The notes under the pieces were generated by a model. That model had not been told where the DNA came from and did not search any database. It was given only the letters and a program-made list of their open reading frames with translations. This document shows, one piece after another, positions 50,587 through 59,705 of a DNA stretch of 64,000 nt. Where the stretch lies: positions 56,523 to 120,522 of the forward strand of contig JANQFX010000034.1 of the NCBI GenBank assembly GCA_028277725.1. Reading direction: 5' to 3'. Position numbers and translations under genes: made by a program. How positions within the stretch are numbered: the stretch's first letter is position 1; every line of letters begins with the position of its first letter. This stretch comes from Thiohalocapsa sp. (GTDB lineage: Bacteria; Pseudomonadota; Gammaproteobacteria; Chromatiales; Chromatiaceae).

Positions 50587-50874
50587 TCCGGCCCAAGTCG
50601 ACTTCTGATAGCCTAAGGGCGGGTCAAGCGCGCCTGCAATGCTCGTAGACGAAGAAACGACGACTCCAATGCCCAGGTTGAACGCGCGACCAGCAGTCCT
50701 TGTGCCGATTCGAAGGAGCCGCAGCGAGTAGATTCTTAACGGGCTCGATGCAACGAGTGAAGCTATCGGACTGCATATAGAGGTGACCGCTGACGGGAAG
50801 ATCGAGCTGGAAGCGCTGCCTGCCCCCTGACGATCAAGGCAGCGCGCCCCCCGATATCGTTGACAGGAGACGAC

Positions 50875-51930
50875 ATGACCCGAATGATGCCCATCCAGAT
50901 CGTCGCGGCACTGGCATGGATATCGACCGTTCCGGTCCAGGCCGAGGTCGCGCACGAGCAAGCCGTCGCGTCTCTGGAGCAGACGCTCGTGGAACTCGCG
51001 GCGGAGGGCATCGGCACCGTACTGACCGCGGTCGCCGACAGCACGCGTGCCCTGGGCGAGACCTATCGGCGGTTGGCCACGGCCGAAACCGAGCGGCCAC
51101 CGGGCAGCCCCGAGCGCTGGCTGGAATCACGCTCGACCCTCGGCAACACCACCGGGGTGAGAACCTGGCCCGACGACATCGACGCGCCCCCAGCCTTTCA
51201 GGCGCCGTATCCCGCCTTCTACAGCTACTCGGGTGACCAGTTGAGCGAGTCGGTCCTGCGGGAATTCGACCTGTTCGAACGGTTGGCTCCGACGTTGCGC
51301 GGCGACTACGAGAGCTTTCCCTTCTCCTGGGTCTACTTGACGACCAGTGACAACGCCATGGCGATCTACCCCTACGTGCCGATTGAGGAAGCGGTCAACA
51401 ACGGCACGCCCACCGAGACCGAGTTCTATCAGGCCGCGGACGTCGAGAACGGACGGGTCGGTTGGACCAGGCCATACCTGGATCTGGTCGGCGCCGGCAT
51501 GATGGTGACGGCCTCCTACCCCATCCAAGACGGCAACCGACTGCTCGGGGTCGCCTCCCGCGACATCACGTTGAAGCAGCTGACCCGGTCCGTCCTGTCC
51601 CGCCTTGGGCGCGATGGCAGCATTGCATTGATGGTCGACGAAAAGGGGCTTGCGATCGATGCCAGCGACCCTGCGTTGGCGGCCGAAATCGAAGACGTCA
51701 ACACCAAGGCACGGGCGGCGGTCCTCTACTACCGAACCGCCGAGGGCCTGCAAGGCGCCGGCGGCGATCAGGCCGTTGCGTCGGCCCACGGCAGGATCAA
51801 TGCCCTGGTCGAGGCGACGCTCGCCAAGGTCGGGACTGCCGACCACGCGCCCGTCGAGGTCGATGGTGAGCGGACACTCGCTGCGCACATCGGGAATACG
51901 GGGTGGGTGCTCGTGCTGGTTCACCCCTGA
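50875..51930 (+). CDS. Periplasmic double-Cache sensor domain protein without signalling domain
   Basis: 351 residues. A signal peptide (IQIVAALAWISTVPVQAE) follows the ATG at 50875 (AGGAG five bases upstream). The body is a dCache-type ligand-binding domain: a long N-terminal helix, then FPFSWVYLTTSDNAMAIYPY, VGWTRPYLDLVGAGMMVTASYPI, LLGVASRDITLKQL and a membrane-distal second lobe ending NTGWVLVLVHP. The protein ends exactly where chemoreceptors and kinases have their second transmembrane helix, and no HAMP, kinase or MCP domain follows in any frame. It is either a solute-binding partner protein or the sensor half of a truncated receptor. Confidence 0.75.
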   Translation: MTRMMPIQIVAALAWISTVPVQAEVAHEQAVASLEQTLVELAAEGIGTVLTAVADSTRALGETYRRLATAETERPPGSPERWLESRSTLGNTTGVRTWPDDIDAPPAFQAPYPAFYSYSGDQLSESVLREFDLFERLAPTLRGDYESFPFSWVYLTTSDNAMAIYPYVPIEEAVNNGTPTETEFYQAADVENGRVGWTRPYLDLVGAGMMVTASYPIQDGNRLLGVASRDITLKQLTRSVLSRLGRDGSIALMVDEKGLAIDASDPALAAEIEDVNTKARAAVLYYRTAEGLQGAGGDQAVASAHGRINALVEATLAKVGTADHAPVEVDGERTLAAHIGNTGWVLVLVHP

Positions 51931-52049
51931 GCGACCGAACCTACCTGCCAACCCACAGGGCGTCCAGTCAGGCCCGGCCAGCACTTGATGTGAGATGGAT
52001 GTCGACCTGGGCGTCCCGGTGATGCTCTGAACGGGGCGATGTGTCACGG

Positions 52050-52142
52050 CTCACCCGCGACGCCGAAGTGATCCGCCAGGACCGCGTCGGCTAGTCGCTG
52101 GAGCGCCAGGACGGCACCTTCCGCGGCGGGATTGATGGCGTT
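52050..52142 (+). repeat. Direct repeat copy 2 (decayed 3' end of the M14 gene)
   Basis: Imperfect copy of 43134-43226. Read in the same frame it gives LTRDAEVIRQDRVG, a TAG (52092-52094), then SLERQD, so it is no longer coding. It ends at the stop codon of the convergent VanZ-like gene. Faint similarity may extend upstream (CCCGGTGATGC near 52016). Confidence 0.85.
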
Positions 52143-52509
52143 AAGATGCGACACGCGCCCGCCAGGCGCGCAGCAGCAGTGCCCTTCCAGCGACATAGAA
52201 GCCCAAGCCGACGGCGTCGGCCAGCAGGTCGAGGGCGGAACCCTCCCGATGCGGCAAGAGCGACTGGACCAGCTCCAGGACGAGCCCGTAGGCCAACAGC
52301 AGGATCAGACGCCGGGGCAGCGCCACCCGACCGGGCCAGCCCAAATCCGCGAGCAACGCCAGTACCAGGAAGGCCGCGACGTGATTGGCCTTGTCCCAGC
52401 CGAGACCCGGGGGATCGGGCTGTGGCGTCAGGGCCAGATAGGTAATGGCCAGCAGGGAGAGCCAGAGCCCCGCCCGCGCCGCCTGTTTGACCGGCCGGTT
52501 CAGCCCCAT
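52141..52509 (-). CDS. VanZ-like membrane protein
   Basis: 122 residues with four hydrophobic segments. Typical VanZ-family features: LTPQPDPPGLGWDKANHVAAFLVLA (the DKxxHxxAF motif), LVLELVQSLLPHREGSALDLLADAVG (the E-Q...R..D..D motif). The start at 52509 overlaps the upstream YqaA-like gene by 10 bases. Function in these short bacterial homologues is unknown. Its stop codon lies at the border of direct-repeat copy 2. Confidence 0.85.
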   Translation of the reverse strand: MGLNRPVKQAARAGLWLSLLAITYLALTPQPDPPGLGWDKANHVAAFLVLALLADLGWPGRVALPRRLILLLAYGLVLELVQSLLPHREGSALDLLADAVGLGFYVAGRALLLRAWRARVAS

Positions 52510-52937
52510 TGCGTCGCGCCCATGTCGTAGAACCACAAGAACACCGCATAGCGCGCGCCCTTGCCCAGCCCCGAGAGCAGCGTCACCAACCAGAACGGCG
52601 CCCGCATCAGGCCCGCGACGAAGGTGAGCGGATCGCCCACCAGGGGTAACCACGACAAGAGCAGCGTCCAGATGCCCCAGCGGCCGTACCAGGCGCTTGC
52701 CTTGCCGAGTTGGTCCGGCTTGAAGGGGAACCAGGGTCGATCCTGCCAGTGCAGCAGCCAGCGGCCGAGCGCCCAGTTGACCAACCCCCCCAAGGTGTTG
52801 CCGAGGGTGCCCCACAGCCAGAGCGGCCAGGGATCGTAGCCTGCGGCGCACAGGGCGAAGAGCGCCACTGCGGAACCCATGGGTAGCAGGGTCGCGGACA
52901 GGAAAGCGGTGACGAAGAGGCCAAGGTAGCTTTCCAC
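52500..52937 (-). CDS. YqaA-family inner-membrane protein (DedA-like)
   Basis: 145 residues with several membrane helices. The YqaA/SNARE-associated DedA-like pattern is visible: FLSATLLPMGSAVALFAL, WGTLGNTLGGLVNWALGRWL, WGIWTLLLSWLPLVGDPLTFVAGLMR and LGKGARYAVFLW. Related proteins have been linked to lipid handling at the membrane, but no function is known for this subfamily. Coupled to the VanZ-like gene. Confidence 0.88.
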   Translation of the reverse strand: MESYLGLFVTAFLSATLLPMGSAVALFALCAAGYDPWPLWLWGTLGNTLGGLVNWALGRWLLHWQDRPWFPFKPDQLGKASAWYGRWGIWTLLLSWLPLVGDPLTFVAGLMRAPFWLVTLLSGLGKGARYAVFLWFYDMGATQWG

Positions 52938-53080
52938 TCGGTTGGGTGCTCGGAGGTATTGGTGCGGTTGCGGGTTGGGGGAATCTGGTTCCGCCGGTCT
53001 GTCCTGGGGCCCTTGACGTCACAGGGCCGGCACTGCGCCGAGCCTGCGGCAGGCCGATTGCAAGTCGGCGGTCCCCGAGG

Positions 53081-53452
53081 TCAGGATAGATCCGCGGCGT
53101 GACGTTTCAGGTCGGCGAGGGCGCAGACCTCGAGCGCCTTCTCGTGGGTTGAGCGCAGCATCACCCGTGGTGCGCAGCCGGCCTCGAAGGCCTGGCGCCA
53201 GCGGGCGGCACACAGGCACCAGCAGTCGCCGGGTTTCAGGCCGGGAAAGTCGAACTCCGGCACGGGTGTGATCAGATCGTTGCCCTGCTCACGCGAGTAC
53301 TCCAGAAACTCCTTGGTGACGCGGGCGCAGACGGTGTGGGAGCCCAGGTCCTGCGGGCCCGTCTCGCAACTGCCGCTCCGGGTGAAGCCGGTGCGCGGGG
53401 AGTCCGAGCAGGGTTCCAACGGCTCGCCCAGTACGTTATTGCCTTTCGACAC
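53081..53452 (-). CDS. DUF2237 family protein
   Basis: 123-residue cytosolic protein matching DUF2237: KGNNVLGEPLEPCSDSPRTGF, DLGSHTVCARVTKEFLEYSREQGNDL, then FPGLKPGDCWCLCAARWRQAFEAGCAPRV. The conserved cysteines and the CWCLCA motif might bind metal or be redox active, but nothing is established. It stands alone between the YqaA-like and MFS genes. Confidence 0.85.
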   Translation of the reverse strand: MSKGNNVLGEPLEPCSDSPRTGFTRSGSCETGPQDLGSHTVCARVTKEFLEYSREQGNDLITPVPEFDFPGLKPGDCWCLCAARWRQAFEAGCAPRVMLRSTHEKALEVCALADLKRHAADLS

Positions 53453-53677
53453 CTAGGATGCCCCCTGAAGTCGATCAAGAAAATGGTGCTTTGCCTGTGC
53501 TGCGACATGGTTTGCCTCGAAGCGATGTCGGTCGCGGGCGGTGTCCGCATCCGTCCGGTGGAGTGTAACGCGCCTTCTTGGCACCTTGCTTCAGCTCGGC
53601 ATGGCGCCAGCCGAGGCTGGGCACCGCGAGGTCGGGCGACGAAGACCGCGAAGATTGGGAACCTGCACGCCCAATCC

Positions 53678-55024
53678 TCAACGGCGTGGTTGCCAGCCCA
53701 TCGCCGCCTCCTTGCCGCCCCCGACGTCGACCCGCCACAGCAGTGCTCCACCGATGGCAAACAGCAGCAGGATCGGCAGCAGCGATAGCCGCGGGTCGCC
53801 GGCCAGCGCCGCCGCGCTCCCGACCAGGAAGGGCCCGAGCACCGCGGCGAATTTGCCCACCATGTTGTAGAAGCCGAACAGCTCCGCCGTCTGCCCCACC
53901 GGAATCAGGCTCGCGAACAGCGATCGGCTCAGCGCCTGGATGCCGCCCTGCACCAGTCCGATGCTGGCCGCCAGGGCATAGAAGTGCTCGACCCGCGTCA
54001 TCTGGGTCGCGGCCAGCACGACGAGCACGTAGACGCCGATGGCGCCGAGGATGGCCGGCTTGGGACCGAAGCGCGTGCCGAGCCGCCCGAACAGCAGCGC
54101 TGCGGGGAAGCCGACGAACTGGGTGATCAGCAGCGCAACCATCAGGCTGGAGGACTCGAAGCCGAGGTCCAACCCGAACTTGACGGCCATGAACATGATG
54201 GTGTCGACGCCGTCGATATAGAACCAATATGCCAGCAGAAACAGGAAGGTATTCGGCAGGGCGCGCACCTGTCGAAAGGTGCCCGCAAGCTCTTGGAAGG
54301 CGCGCGAGATCGCCTCGCCGAGGGGCCGCCTCAACGTGCGCCGCGTCTCGGGCACCAACAGCGCCAGCGGCAGGGCGAAGAGTGTCCACCAGAGAGCGAC
54401 GGCGAGGAAGGCCGCGCGCACGACCTCGCCCTCGTCGGCGAAGCCGAAACGTTCCGGCATCAGCACCGCCAGCACGCAGGCCGCGAACAACAGACCGCCG
54501 CCGAGGTAGCCGAGCGCATAGGCCAGCGACGAGGCGCGTTCGTAGCGCTCGGGCGGCGCGACGTCGGTGATCAGCGCGTCGTTGAAGATGTTGCCGCCGA
54601 AAAAGCCAAGCAGCCCGGCCAGATAGAGCAGCAGCGCCGCCTGCCACTGCCCCGCGCCGAGCCAGTAGAGCGCCGCGGTGGCCAGCACACCAAGCAGCGA
54701 AAAACCGAGCAGAAAGCGTTTCTTGGCACCGAGCTGATCCCCCAGGGCACCCAGGATCGGTGCGCACAGCACCAGGATCAGGCTGGCCGCGCTCGAGGTA
54801 TAGCCGAGCCACTGGGTGCTTTGGGCTGCGGGCAAGTCCCGTGCCCAGAACTGGCTGAAGAACACCGGGAAGAAGCCCGCGATGACCACGGTCGCGAAGG
54901 CCGAGTTGGCCCAATCGTAGAAGGCCCAGGCGAGGGTGCGGCGGCGGCTGGCCCGATCGTCCGGCACCCGCTGCCGCAGGCCCCTGCCGTCTGACACCAC
55001 CACGGCGGACGTGGGCCGCGTCAA
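53678..55024 (-). CDS. MFS transporter, UMF1/Atg22-like
   Basis: 448-residue, 12-segment carrier. The N-terminal AWAFYDWANSAFATVVIAGFFPVFF and GALGDQLGAKKRFLLG are signatures of the UMF1 (vacuole-effluxer Atg22-like) branch. YWFYIDGVDTIMFMAVKFG and QALSRSLFASLIPVGQTAELFGFYNMVGKFAAVLGP confirm it. Bacterial members are thought to export amino acids or similar solutes; substrate unknown. The TTG start overlaps the stop of the response-regulator gene (TTGA), indicating cotranscription with the two-component pair, which may control it. Confidence 0.88.
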   Translation of the reverse strand: MTRPTSAVVVSDGRGLRQRVPDDRASRRRTLAWAFYDWANSAFATVVIAGFFPVFFSQFWARDLPAAQSTQWLGYTSSAASLILVLCAPILGALGDQLGAKKRFLLGFSLLGVLATAALYWLGAGQWQAALLLYLAGLLGFFGGNIFNDALITDVAPPERYERASSLAYALGYLGGGLLFAACVLAVLMPERFGFADEGEVVRAAFLAVALWWTLFALPLALLVPETRRTLRRPLGEAISRAFQELAGTFRQVRALPNTFLFLLAYWFYIDGVDTIMFMAVKFGLDLGFESSSLMVALLITQFVGFPAALLFGRLGTRFGPKPAILGAIGVYVLVVLAATQMTRVEHFYALAASIGLVQGGIQALSRSLFASLIPVGQTAELFGFYNMVGKFAAVLGPFLVGSAAALAGDPRLSLLPILLLFAIGGALLWRVDVGGGKEAAMGWQPRR

Positions 55025-55638
55025 GACACCTCACCGCCCGCGATCATCACCATCCGCACCAGCTCCGCCAGGGAATCGGCGCGCATCTTGTCCATGACCC
55101 GGGCGCGGTGCACCTCGACCGTCTTGGCGCTGACGCCGAGGGCAGCGGCGATCTCCTTGTTGGACTTGCCGTCGGTGACCATGGCCATGACCTCGTGCTC
55201 GCGCGGGGTCAGCTCCGACATGCGCGCGGTCAGGTCCGCACGCTGCGACCGAAGGGCGCGCTGCTTTTCATCGTATTGCAGGGCGTTCCTGATACTGACG
55301 ATCAGCGCCTCGTCGTCGAAGGGCTTCTCGATGAAATCCACGGCGCCGTTCTTCATCGCCTTCACCGCCATGGCCACGTCGCCGTGGCCGGTGATGATGA
55401 TGACCGGAATGCGTTGCTCGCGCCGCGCCAGATAGGCCTGCAACTCCAGACCGCTCATGCCCGGCATGCGCACGTCCAGCAGCAGGCAGCCTGCGCGTCC
55501 GGGAAAGTAGGCGTCGAGAAAGCCCTGGGCCGAATCGTAGGTCTCCACATGCATGCCCATGGACTCGATGAGCCACTTCAAGGAGCTGCGCATGGCCTCA
55601 TCGTCATCGACGACGAATACGGTTTCTTCTGCTTGCAT
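55021..55638 (-). CDS. FixJ/NarL-type response regulator
   Basis: 205 residues: receiver (VFVVDDDEAMRSSL, Asp in LLLDVRMPGMSGLE, Lys in FIEKPFDDE) and LuxR-type HTH (LTPREHEVMAMVTDGKSNKEIAAALGVSAKTVEVHRARVMDKM). The VEKPFDD-type loop and EKPF are typical of FixJ/TtrR/TodT regulators. The ATG at 55638 overlaps the kinase stop codon by one base (TGATG). Partner: the histidine kinase immediately upstream. Confidence 0.93.
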   Translation of the reverse strand: MQAEETVFVVDDDEAMRSSLKWLIESMGMHVETYDSAQGFLDAYFPGRAGCLLLDVRMPGMSGLELQAYLARREQRIPVIIITGHGDVAMAVKAMKNGAVDFIEKPFDDEALIVSIRNALQYDEKQRALRSQRADLTARMSELTPREHEVMAMVTDGKSNKEIAAALGVSAKTVEVHRARVMDKMRADSLAELVRMVMIAGGEVS

Positions 55639-58262
55639 CAACTCATTCCCGCCGCCGCCGGCGGCTGCTCGATTACTGTGGTGTCTTGCACGTCCGCCGC
55701 CACGTCGGCGAGCGGCAGGCGGACCTGGAACAGGGTGCCCTGACCAGGCTCGGACTCGGCACGGATCTCGCCGCCGTGGTCTTCGATAATGGTCTGACTG
55801 ATGGCGAGCCCCATGCCCATGCCGCTCTCCTTGGTGGTGTAGAAGGCGTCGAACAGGTGTTCCATGCGCTCCGCCGGGATACCGGGACCATTGTCTACCA
55901 CACCGACGACGGCGTGATCACCGTTGACGCGGGTGAAGACCGCCAGGCGCCGCTCGTCGGCGGGCCGTTCCGCCAGCGCATCCAGGGCGTTACGCACGAG
56001 GTTGAGCAACACTTGCTCGATCTGCACGAGATCGATGCTGACCGGGATCTCGATGTCGACGAGATCCTGCTCGATGCGCAGATCGAGCTTGGCGGTCTCG
56101 AACTCGACGAAACCGCAGACCTCGCGCGCCGGGTAGTTGAGGTCCATCACCGCGCGGGTCGGCGCTTGCTTGCCCACCAAGGCGCGCAGCCGGCGGATGA
56201 TCTCGCCGGCCCGTTGCGCCTGGCTCGAGACCTGGCGCATGGCCTCCACCAGCGGTTCCGGGTCCATGACGCCGTTCTGCAGCCGGCGGCTGGCCCCCTT
56301 GGCGTAGTTGACGATGGCCGCCAGCGGTTGGTTCAGCTCGTGCGCCATGCCGGTGGCCATTTCACCCATGGTGCTGAGACGACTCACATGTACCAGTTCG
56401 GATTGATGCTGGCGCGATTCCTGCTCCGCGCGACGCACCTCGGTGATGTCGCGCGCATAGATATTGACGTAATCGAGGTCCGGGATGGGCACGAACAGCA
56501 GCGAGTAGACCTGCTCACCCTGATCGTCCTCCAGCTCGCGATCTTGCCCATCCTGCAGCGCCGAGCGCACCTGATCGATCCAGGCCGTCGGCAACAGGCG
56601 ACCGGAGCTGGTACCCCAACCCCGGGTCAACTCCAGGCTCGCCGCGTTGGCGTAGACGATGAGCCCTTCACAGTTGACGCGCAGAATCGGGTTCGGGCTC
56701 TCGCTCGCGAAACGCGCCAGACCCGTGATCTCGCGCTCCGCCGCCTTGCGCTGTGTGACGTCGTGGATGTAGAGCGTGTAGACACGCTCCGTGTCGATGT
56801 CGATGGGCACGATGGACATCTCCACCGGCAGCTGTGAGCCGTCGGCCCGCTGCGCTCGCAGCTCGCCGCGGGCATGGGGCCGCCGATGGTCGATCTGCCA
56901 ACGGCCGGACTCGGCGAGCATGCCCAAGAAGGCTGCGTGCTCCGATGGGTCTAGGAAGCGCCGCGCAAAATCGCTCTGGATCGCGTCGCTCGGATCGAAC
57001 CCGAGCATCGATTCCGCCATGGGGTTGAAGTCGATGATCAGCCCGGCTCGGTCCAGGGTCACGATGGCATCCAGCGATGCCTCCATCACGGCCGCCTTCA
57101 GGGCCTCGGTCTCGCGCAGGGCATGCTCGTGTCGGCGGCTCATCTCCTCACGCGCCTTCAGCACCAGGTTGGTGAAGTGCTGGATCCAATCCTCCAGCAG
57201 CAGCAGCTGGTTGCCGCCGCGCTTGAAGTTGGGCTGCTGGATGTCGAGCGCCCGCTGCGAGAAGCGCGTCATGCGCGCCAACACCCGGTTCAGCCGCGCC
57301 GAGACCAGGTAGATCAGGAGTGTGAAGACCACGACGAAGGCGAGTGCAGCGATCACCCGCTGCTTGCGCACCACGTCCACCACCCGGCTTGTGATCGCCT
57401 CGACGCTACTGTTCGGGATGAAGGTCGCGAACAGCATGTTCCAGTTGGAGCCCTCGTACTCGGGTAGCGACTGGGAGGTGACGACGAACCGATCCTTCCA
57501 CTGCTCGAGCTGGGTGCCGATGATCAGGTGCTGGGGCGCGTCGGATGCGAGAATGCGCAGCTCGTCGGCATCCACCAGTGCTACCGCCGAGTCGTCGTCG
57601 GAGACACCGCCCTCCGCCGCCGACAGAAAGGCCGCGTCCACCGGGACCACGACCACCAGATGGCCCATGCCGTAGCCGCTGGCATCCTCGACGCGGTCAC
57701 TGACCACCAGGAAGGGCCGGTCGCCGACGCGCGCCAGGACGGTATGCACGTCATCGCCCTCGCCCACCCAGGCGCTGGTGTCGGCGAGCATCTCCGTCGG
57801 CAGCGGTGCGGCGCCGGCTTGGTAGATCTCGCGCACCTGGCCCCGGGTATCCATCAGCAGCACATGGCTGGGGGCGAGCAAGGCGTTGCGGCCGAAGAAG
57901 TCCGGCAGCCAGAAGGGCTGGAACTTCTCGTACACCACGGGTTCCACGTCCTCCTCCGGAAACCAGAACAAGGGTTCCAGGTACTGCGCCAGCCGCCGAT
58001 GGTTGGCCAGAAGACGTGCCGTGGCGGCATAGTTGGTCATGTACTGGTCGAAGCGCAGCAGGCTCTCCCGCGAGCGCAGATCGAGTCGGGCGCTGAGTTC
58101 CTTGTTGAAGATCTCCGCCACCCGGCGATTCTGGAGCTGGTCCAATACGCCCCAGACCGCCAGACCGACCACGACGCCGATCAGCATTGCGATCAGCGGC
58201 ATCGGCAGGTTCCGCAACACCCGATACACGGCGGGCTTGATGGAGAGTCTCGGAAGCTTCAC
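55638..58262 (-). CDS. Membrane sensor histidine kinase with double PAS, FixL/DctB-like
   Basis: 874 residues. TM1 (about 21-40), a large periplasmic Cache-like sensor (about 45-295), TM2 (302-322), a linker, PAS domain 1 (about 385-500, IVTLDRAGLIIDFNPMAESMLG), PAS domain 2 (about 515-620), then HisKA (GMAHELNQPLAAIVNYAKG) and HATPase (NLVRNALDAL, DNGPGI, GMGMGLAIS). The HELNQPLAAI form of the H-box is that of FixL/DctS/TtrS kinases paired with FixJ-type regulators, as here. The ligand is unknown; a carboxylate or similar small molecule would be the default guess for this sensor type. Confidence 0.92.
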   Translation of the reverse strand: MKLPRLSIKPAVYRVLRNLPMPLIAMLIGVVVGLAVWGVLDQLQNRRVAEIFNKELSARLDLRSRESLLRFDQYMTNYAATARLLANHRRLAQYLEPLFWFPEEDVEPVVYEKFQPFWLPDFFGRNALLAPSHVLLMDTRGQVREIYQAGAAPLPTEMLADTSAWVGEGDDVHTVLARVGDRPFLVVSDRVEDASGYGMGHLVVVVPVDAAFLSAAEGGVSDDDSAVALVDADELRILASDAPQHLIIGTQLEQWKDRFVVTSQSLPEYEGSNWNMLFATFIPNSSVEAITSRVVDVVRKQRVIAALAFVVVFTLLIYLVSARLNRVLARMTRFSQRALDIQQPNFKRGGNQLLLLEDWIQHFTNLVLKAREEMSRRHEHALRETEALKAAVMEASLDAIVTLDRAGLIIDFNPMAESMLGFDPSDAIQSDFARRFLDPSEHAAFLGMLAESGRWQIDHRRPHARGELRAQRADGSQLPVEMSIVPIDIDTERVYTLYIHDVTQRKAAEREITGLARFASESPNPILRVNCEGLIVYANAASLELTRGWGTSSGRLLPTAWIDQVRSALQDGQDRELEDDQGEQVYSLLFVPIPDLDYVNIYARDITEVRRAEQESRQHQSELVHVSRLSTMGEMATGMAHELNQPLAAIVNYAKGASRRLQNGVMDPEPLVEAMRQVSSQAQRAGEIIRRLRALVGKQAPTRAVMDLNYPAREVCGFVEFETAKLDLRIEQDLVDIEIPVSIDLVQIEQVLLNLVRNALDALAERPADERRLAVFTRVNGDHAVVGVVDNGPGIPAERMEHLFDAFYTTKESGMGMGLAISQTIIEDHGGEIRAESEPGQGTLFQVRLPLADVAADVQDTTVIEQPPAAAGMS

Positions 58263-58397
58263 GGCGGTGGAGGTGCGTCTCGTCGGGCCTGTAGTCTAGT
58301 CGAAGGGGCCGCATCGACGCAGTCGGCCCAGCGGCAACCCGCCGCGTCACCCCGCACCATGCGTGACAACATCGCCATTCGCCCGCAACATCAAGGC

Positions 58398-58916
58398 ATG
58401 AAAAGCAACATCGAAACCGATACCCTGACCCCGAAAACCCTCGCCATGGCCCGTGCCCCCGGGCTGTTCCGCAGGCTCGCCACCATAGCCTACGACCTGC
58501 TGCTGCTATGCGGCGTCGTTGTCGTGGCCGCGGCGCTCTACTACACGCTCTACCAGGGGATCAGCGGCAGCGAGGTCATCGACGGCGTCGCGATGCTCCT
58601 GTTCCGAGCCTACCTGGTTGCGGTCATCTTCGGTTACTACTTGTACTTCTGGACCGGCGGACGACAAACCCTCGGCATGCGCGCCTGGCGCACTCAGGTG
58701 GTGCGAACAGATGCCAGGCCCCTGGGGGCAGCGGACGCCGTGCGTCGCCTGCTGTTCGCCACGCTCACCCTGGCACCGGCCGGCGCCGGGCTGCTCTGGG
58801 TGCTGTTCGACCGCGACGGACTCGCCTGGTACGACCGGCTGTCCGCAACCCGCCCGGTCCTCACCGCCAAACACCGCGGCAAGACCAGCAAGCGTGGCGC
58901 CGACGCGGCAGCCTGA
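58398..58916 (+). CDS. RDD family membrane protein
   Basis: About 172 residues. The RDD domain begins APGLFRRLATIAYDLLLLCGVV, where the usual R-x-x-A...D spacing is visible (RRLATIAYD), followed by helices and a GRQTLGMRAWRTQVVR segment, characteristic of the family. The basic C-terminus (TAKHRGKTSKRG) is cytosolic. Function unknown. Start choice uncertain: ATG 58398 used; 58359 and 58446 are alternatives. Confidence 0.8.
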   Translation: MKSNIETDTLTPKTLAMARAPGLFRRLATIAYDLLLLCGVVVVAAALYYTLYQGISGSEVIDGVAMLLFRAYLVAVIFGYYLYFWTGGRQTLGMRAWRTQVVRTDARPLGAADAVRRLLFATLTLAPAGAGLLWVLFDRDGLAWYDRLSATRPVLTAKHRGKTSKRGADAAA

Positions 58917-58954
58917 ATCGACACCGGAACACCTTAAGAGAGACCCCAGGCACC

Positions 58955-59593
58955 ATGGACTACCGCATCGTCCCGGTCACACCTTTCGAGCAGAACTGTA
59001 CCCTACTGCGCTGCCCGCACACCAAGGCCGCTGCCATCGTCGACCCGGGCGGCGAGCCCGAGCGTATTATCGACGAACTGACCGCCATGGACGCCGAGCC
59101 CAGCATGGTCCTCTTGACCCATGGCCACGTGGATCACGTCGGCGCCGCGCCGGCCATTGCCGAGCGGCTCGGCCTGCCGATCATCGGCCCGCACGCGGAC
59201 GACGCCTTTTGGCTCGATGCCCTGCCGCAGCAAGCGCAGATGTTCGGCTTCCCGCCCCACGCGGCCTTCCGCGTCAACCGCTGGCTCGCCGACGGCGAGA
59301 TCATCGAACTCGGTGAGCGGCGGCTCCAGGTACTGCACTGCCCCGGCCACACGCCGGGCCACGTGGCGCTGTTCGATGCCGACGCCCGTCTTGCGCAAGT
59401 CGGCGACGTGCTCTTCGCCGGCGGCATCGGGCGTACGGACTTCCCGCGCGGAAACCACGCCGACCTGCTCGCCTCCATCCGCGACCGGCTGTTTCCCCTC
59501 GGAGACGACGTCCGTTTCATCCCGGGCCACGGCCCCATGAGCAGCTTTGGCGAAGAGCGCCGCCACAATCCCTTCCTCCGCGGCCATGCCTGA
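58955..59593 (+). CDS. Metallo-beta-lactamase-fold hydrolase, YcbL/glyoxalase-II-like
   Basis: 212 residues. Zinc-binding motifs: THGHVDHVGA (HxHxDH), LHCPGHTPGHVAL, VGDVLFAGGIGRTDFPRG (bridging Asp) and FIPGHGPMSSFGEER. This set is that of the YcbL subgroup, which hydrolyses S-lactoylglutathione-type thioesters; the C-terminal substrate domain of classical GloB is absent. Start ATG 58955. Follows the RDD gene by 38 bp. Confidence 0.9.
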   Translation: MDYRIVPVTPFEQNCTLLRCPHTKAAAIVDPGGEPERIIDELTAMDAEPSMVLLTHGHVDHVGAAPAIAERLGLPIIGPHADDAFWLDALPQQAQMFGFPPHAAFRVNRWLADGEIIELGERRLQVLHCPGHTPGHVALFDADARLAQVGDVLFAGGIGRTDFPRGNHADLLASIRDRLFPLGDDVRFIPGHGPMSSFGEERRHNPFLRGHA

Positions 59594-59705
59594 ACACGGC
59601 GAGCCCATTTCCAGCTGATCTGCAGCACAGTCCATCGCCGTAGCGTCCATACTCCCCGTAGACACCCATCAACAATGGCGATCCGAGCCTGCAGCAGACC
59701 GAGCG

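Noticed and set aside
53475..55034. 519-codon frame overlapping the Atg22-type MFS gene on the same strand
   Set aside because: Composition is Arg/Ala-rich without motifs; the other frame encodes a complete transporter.
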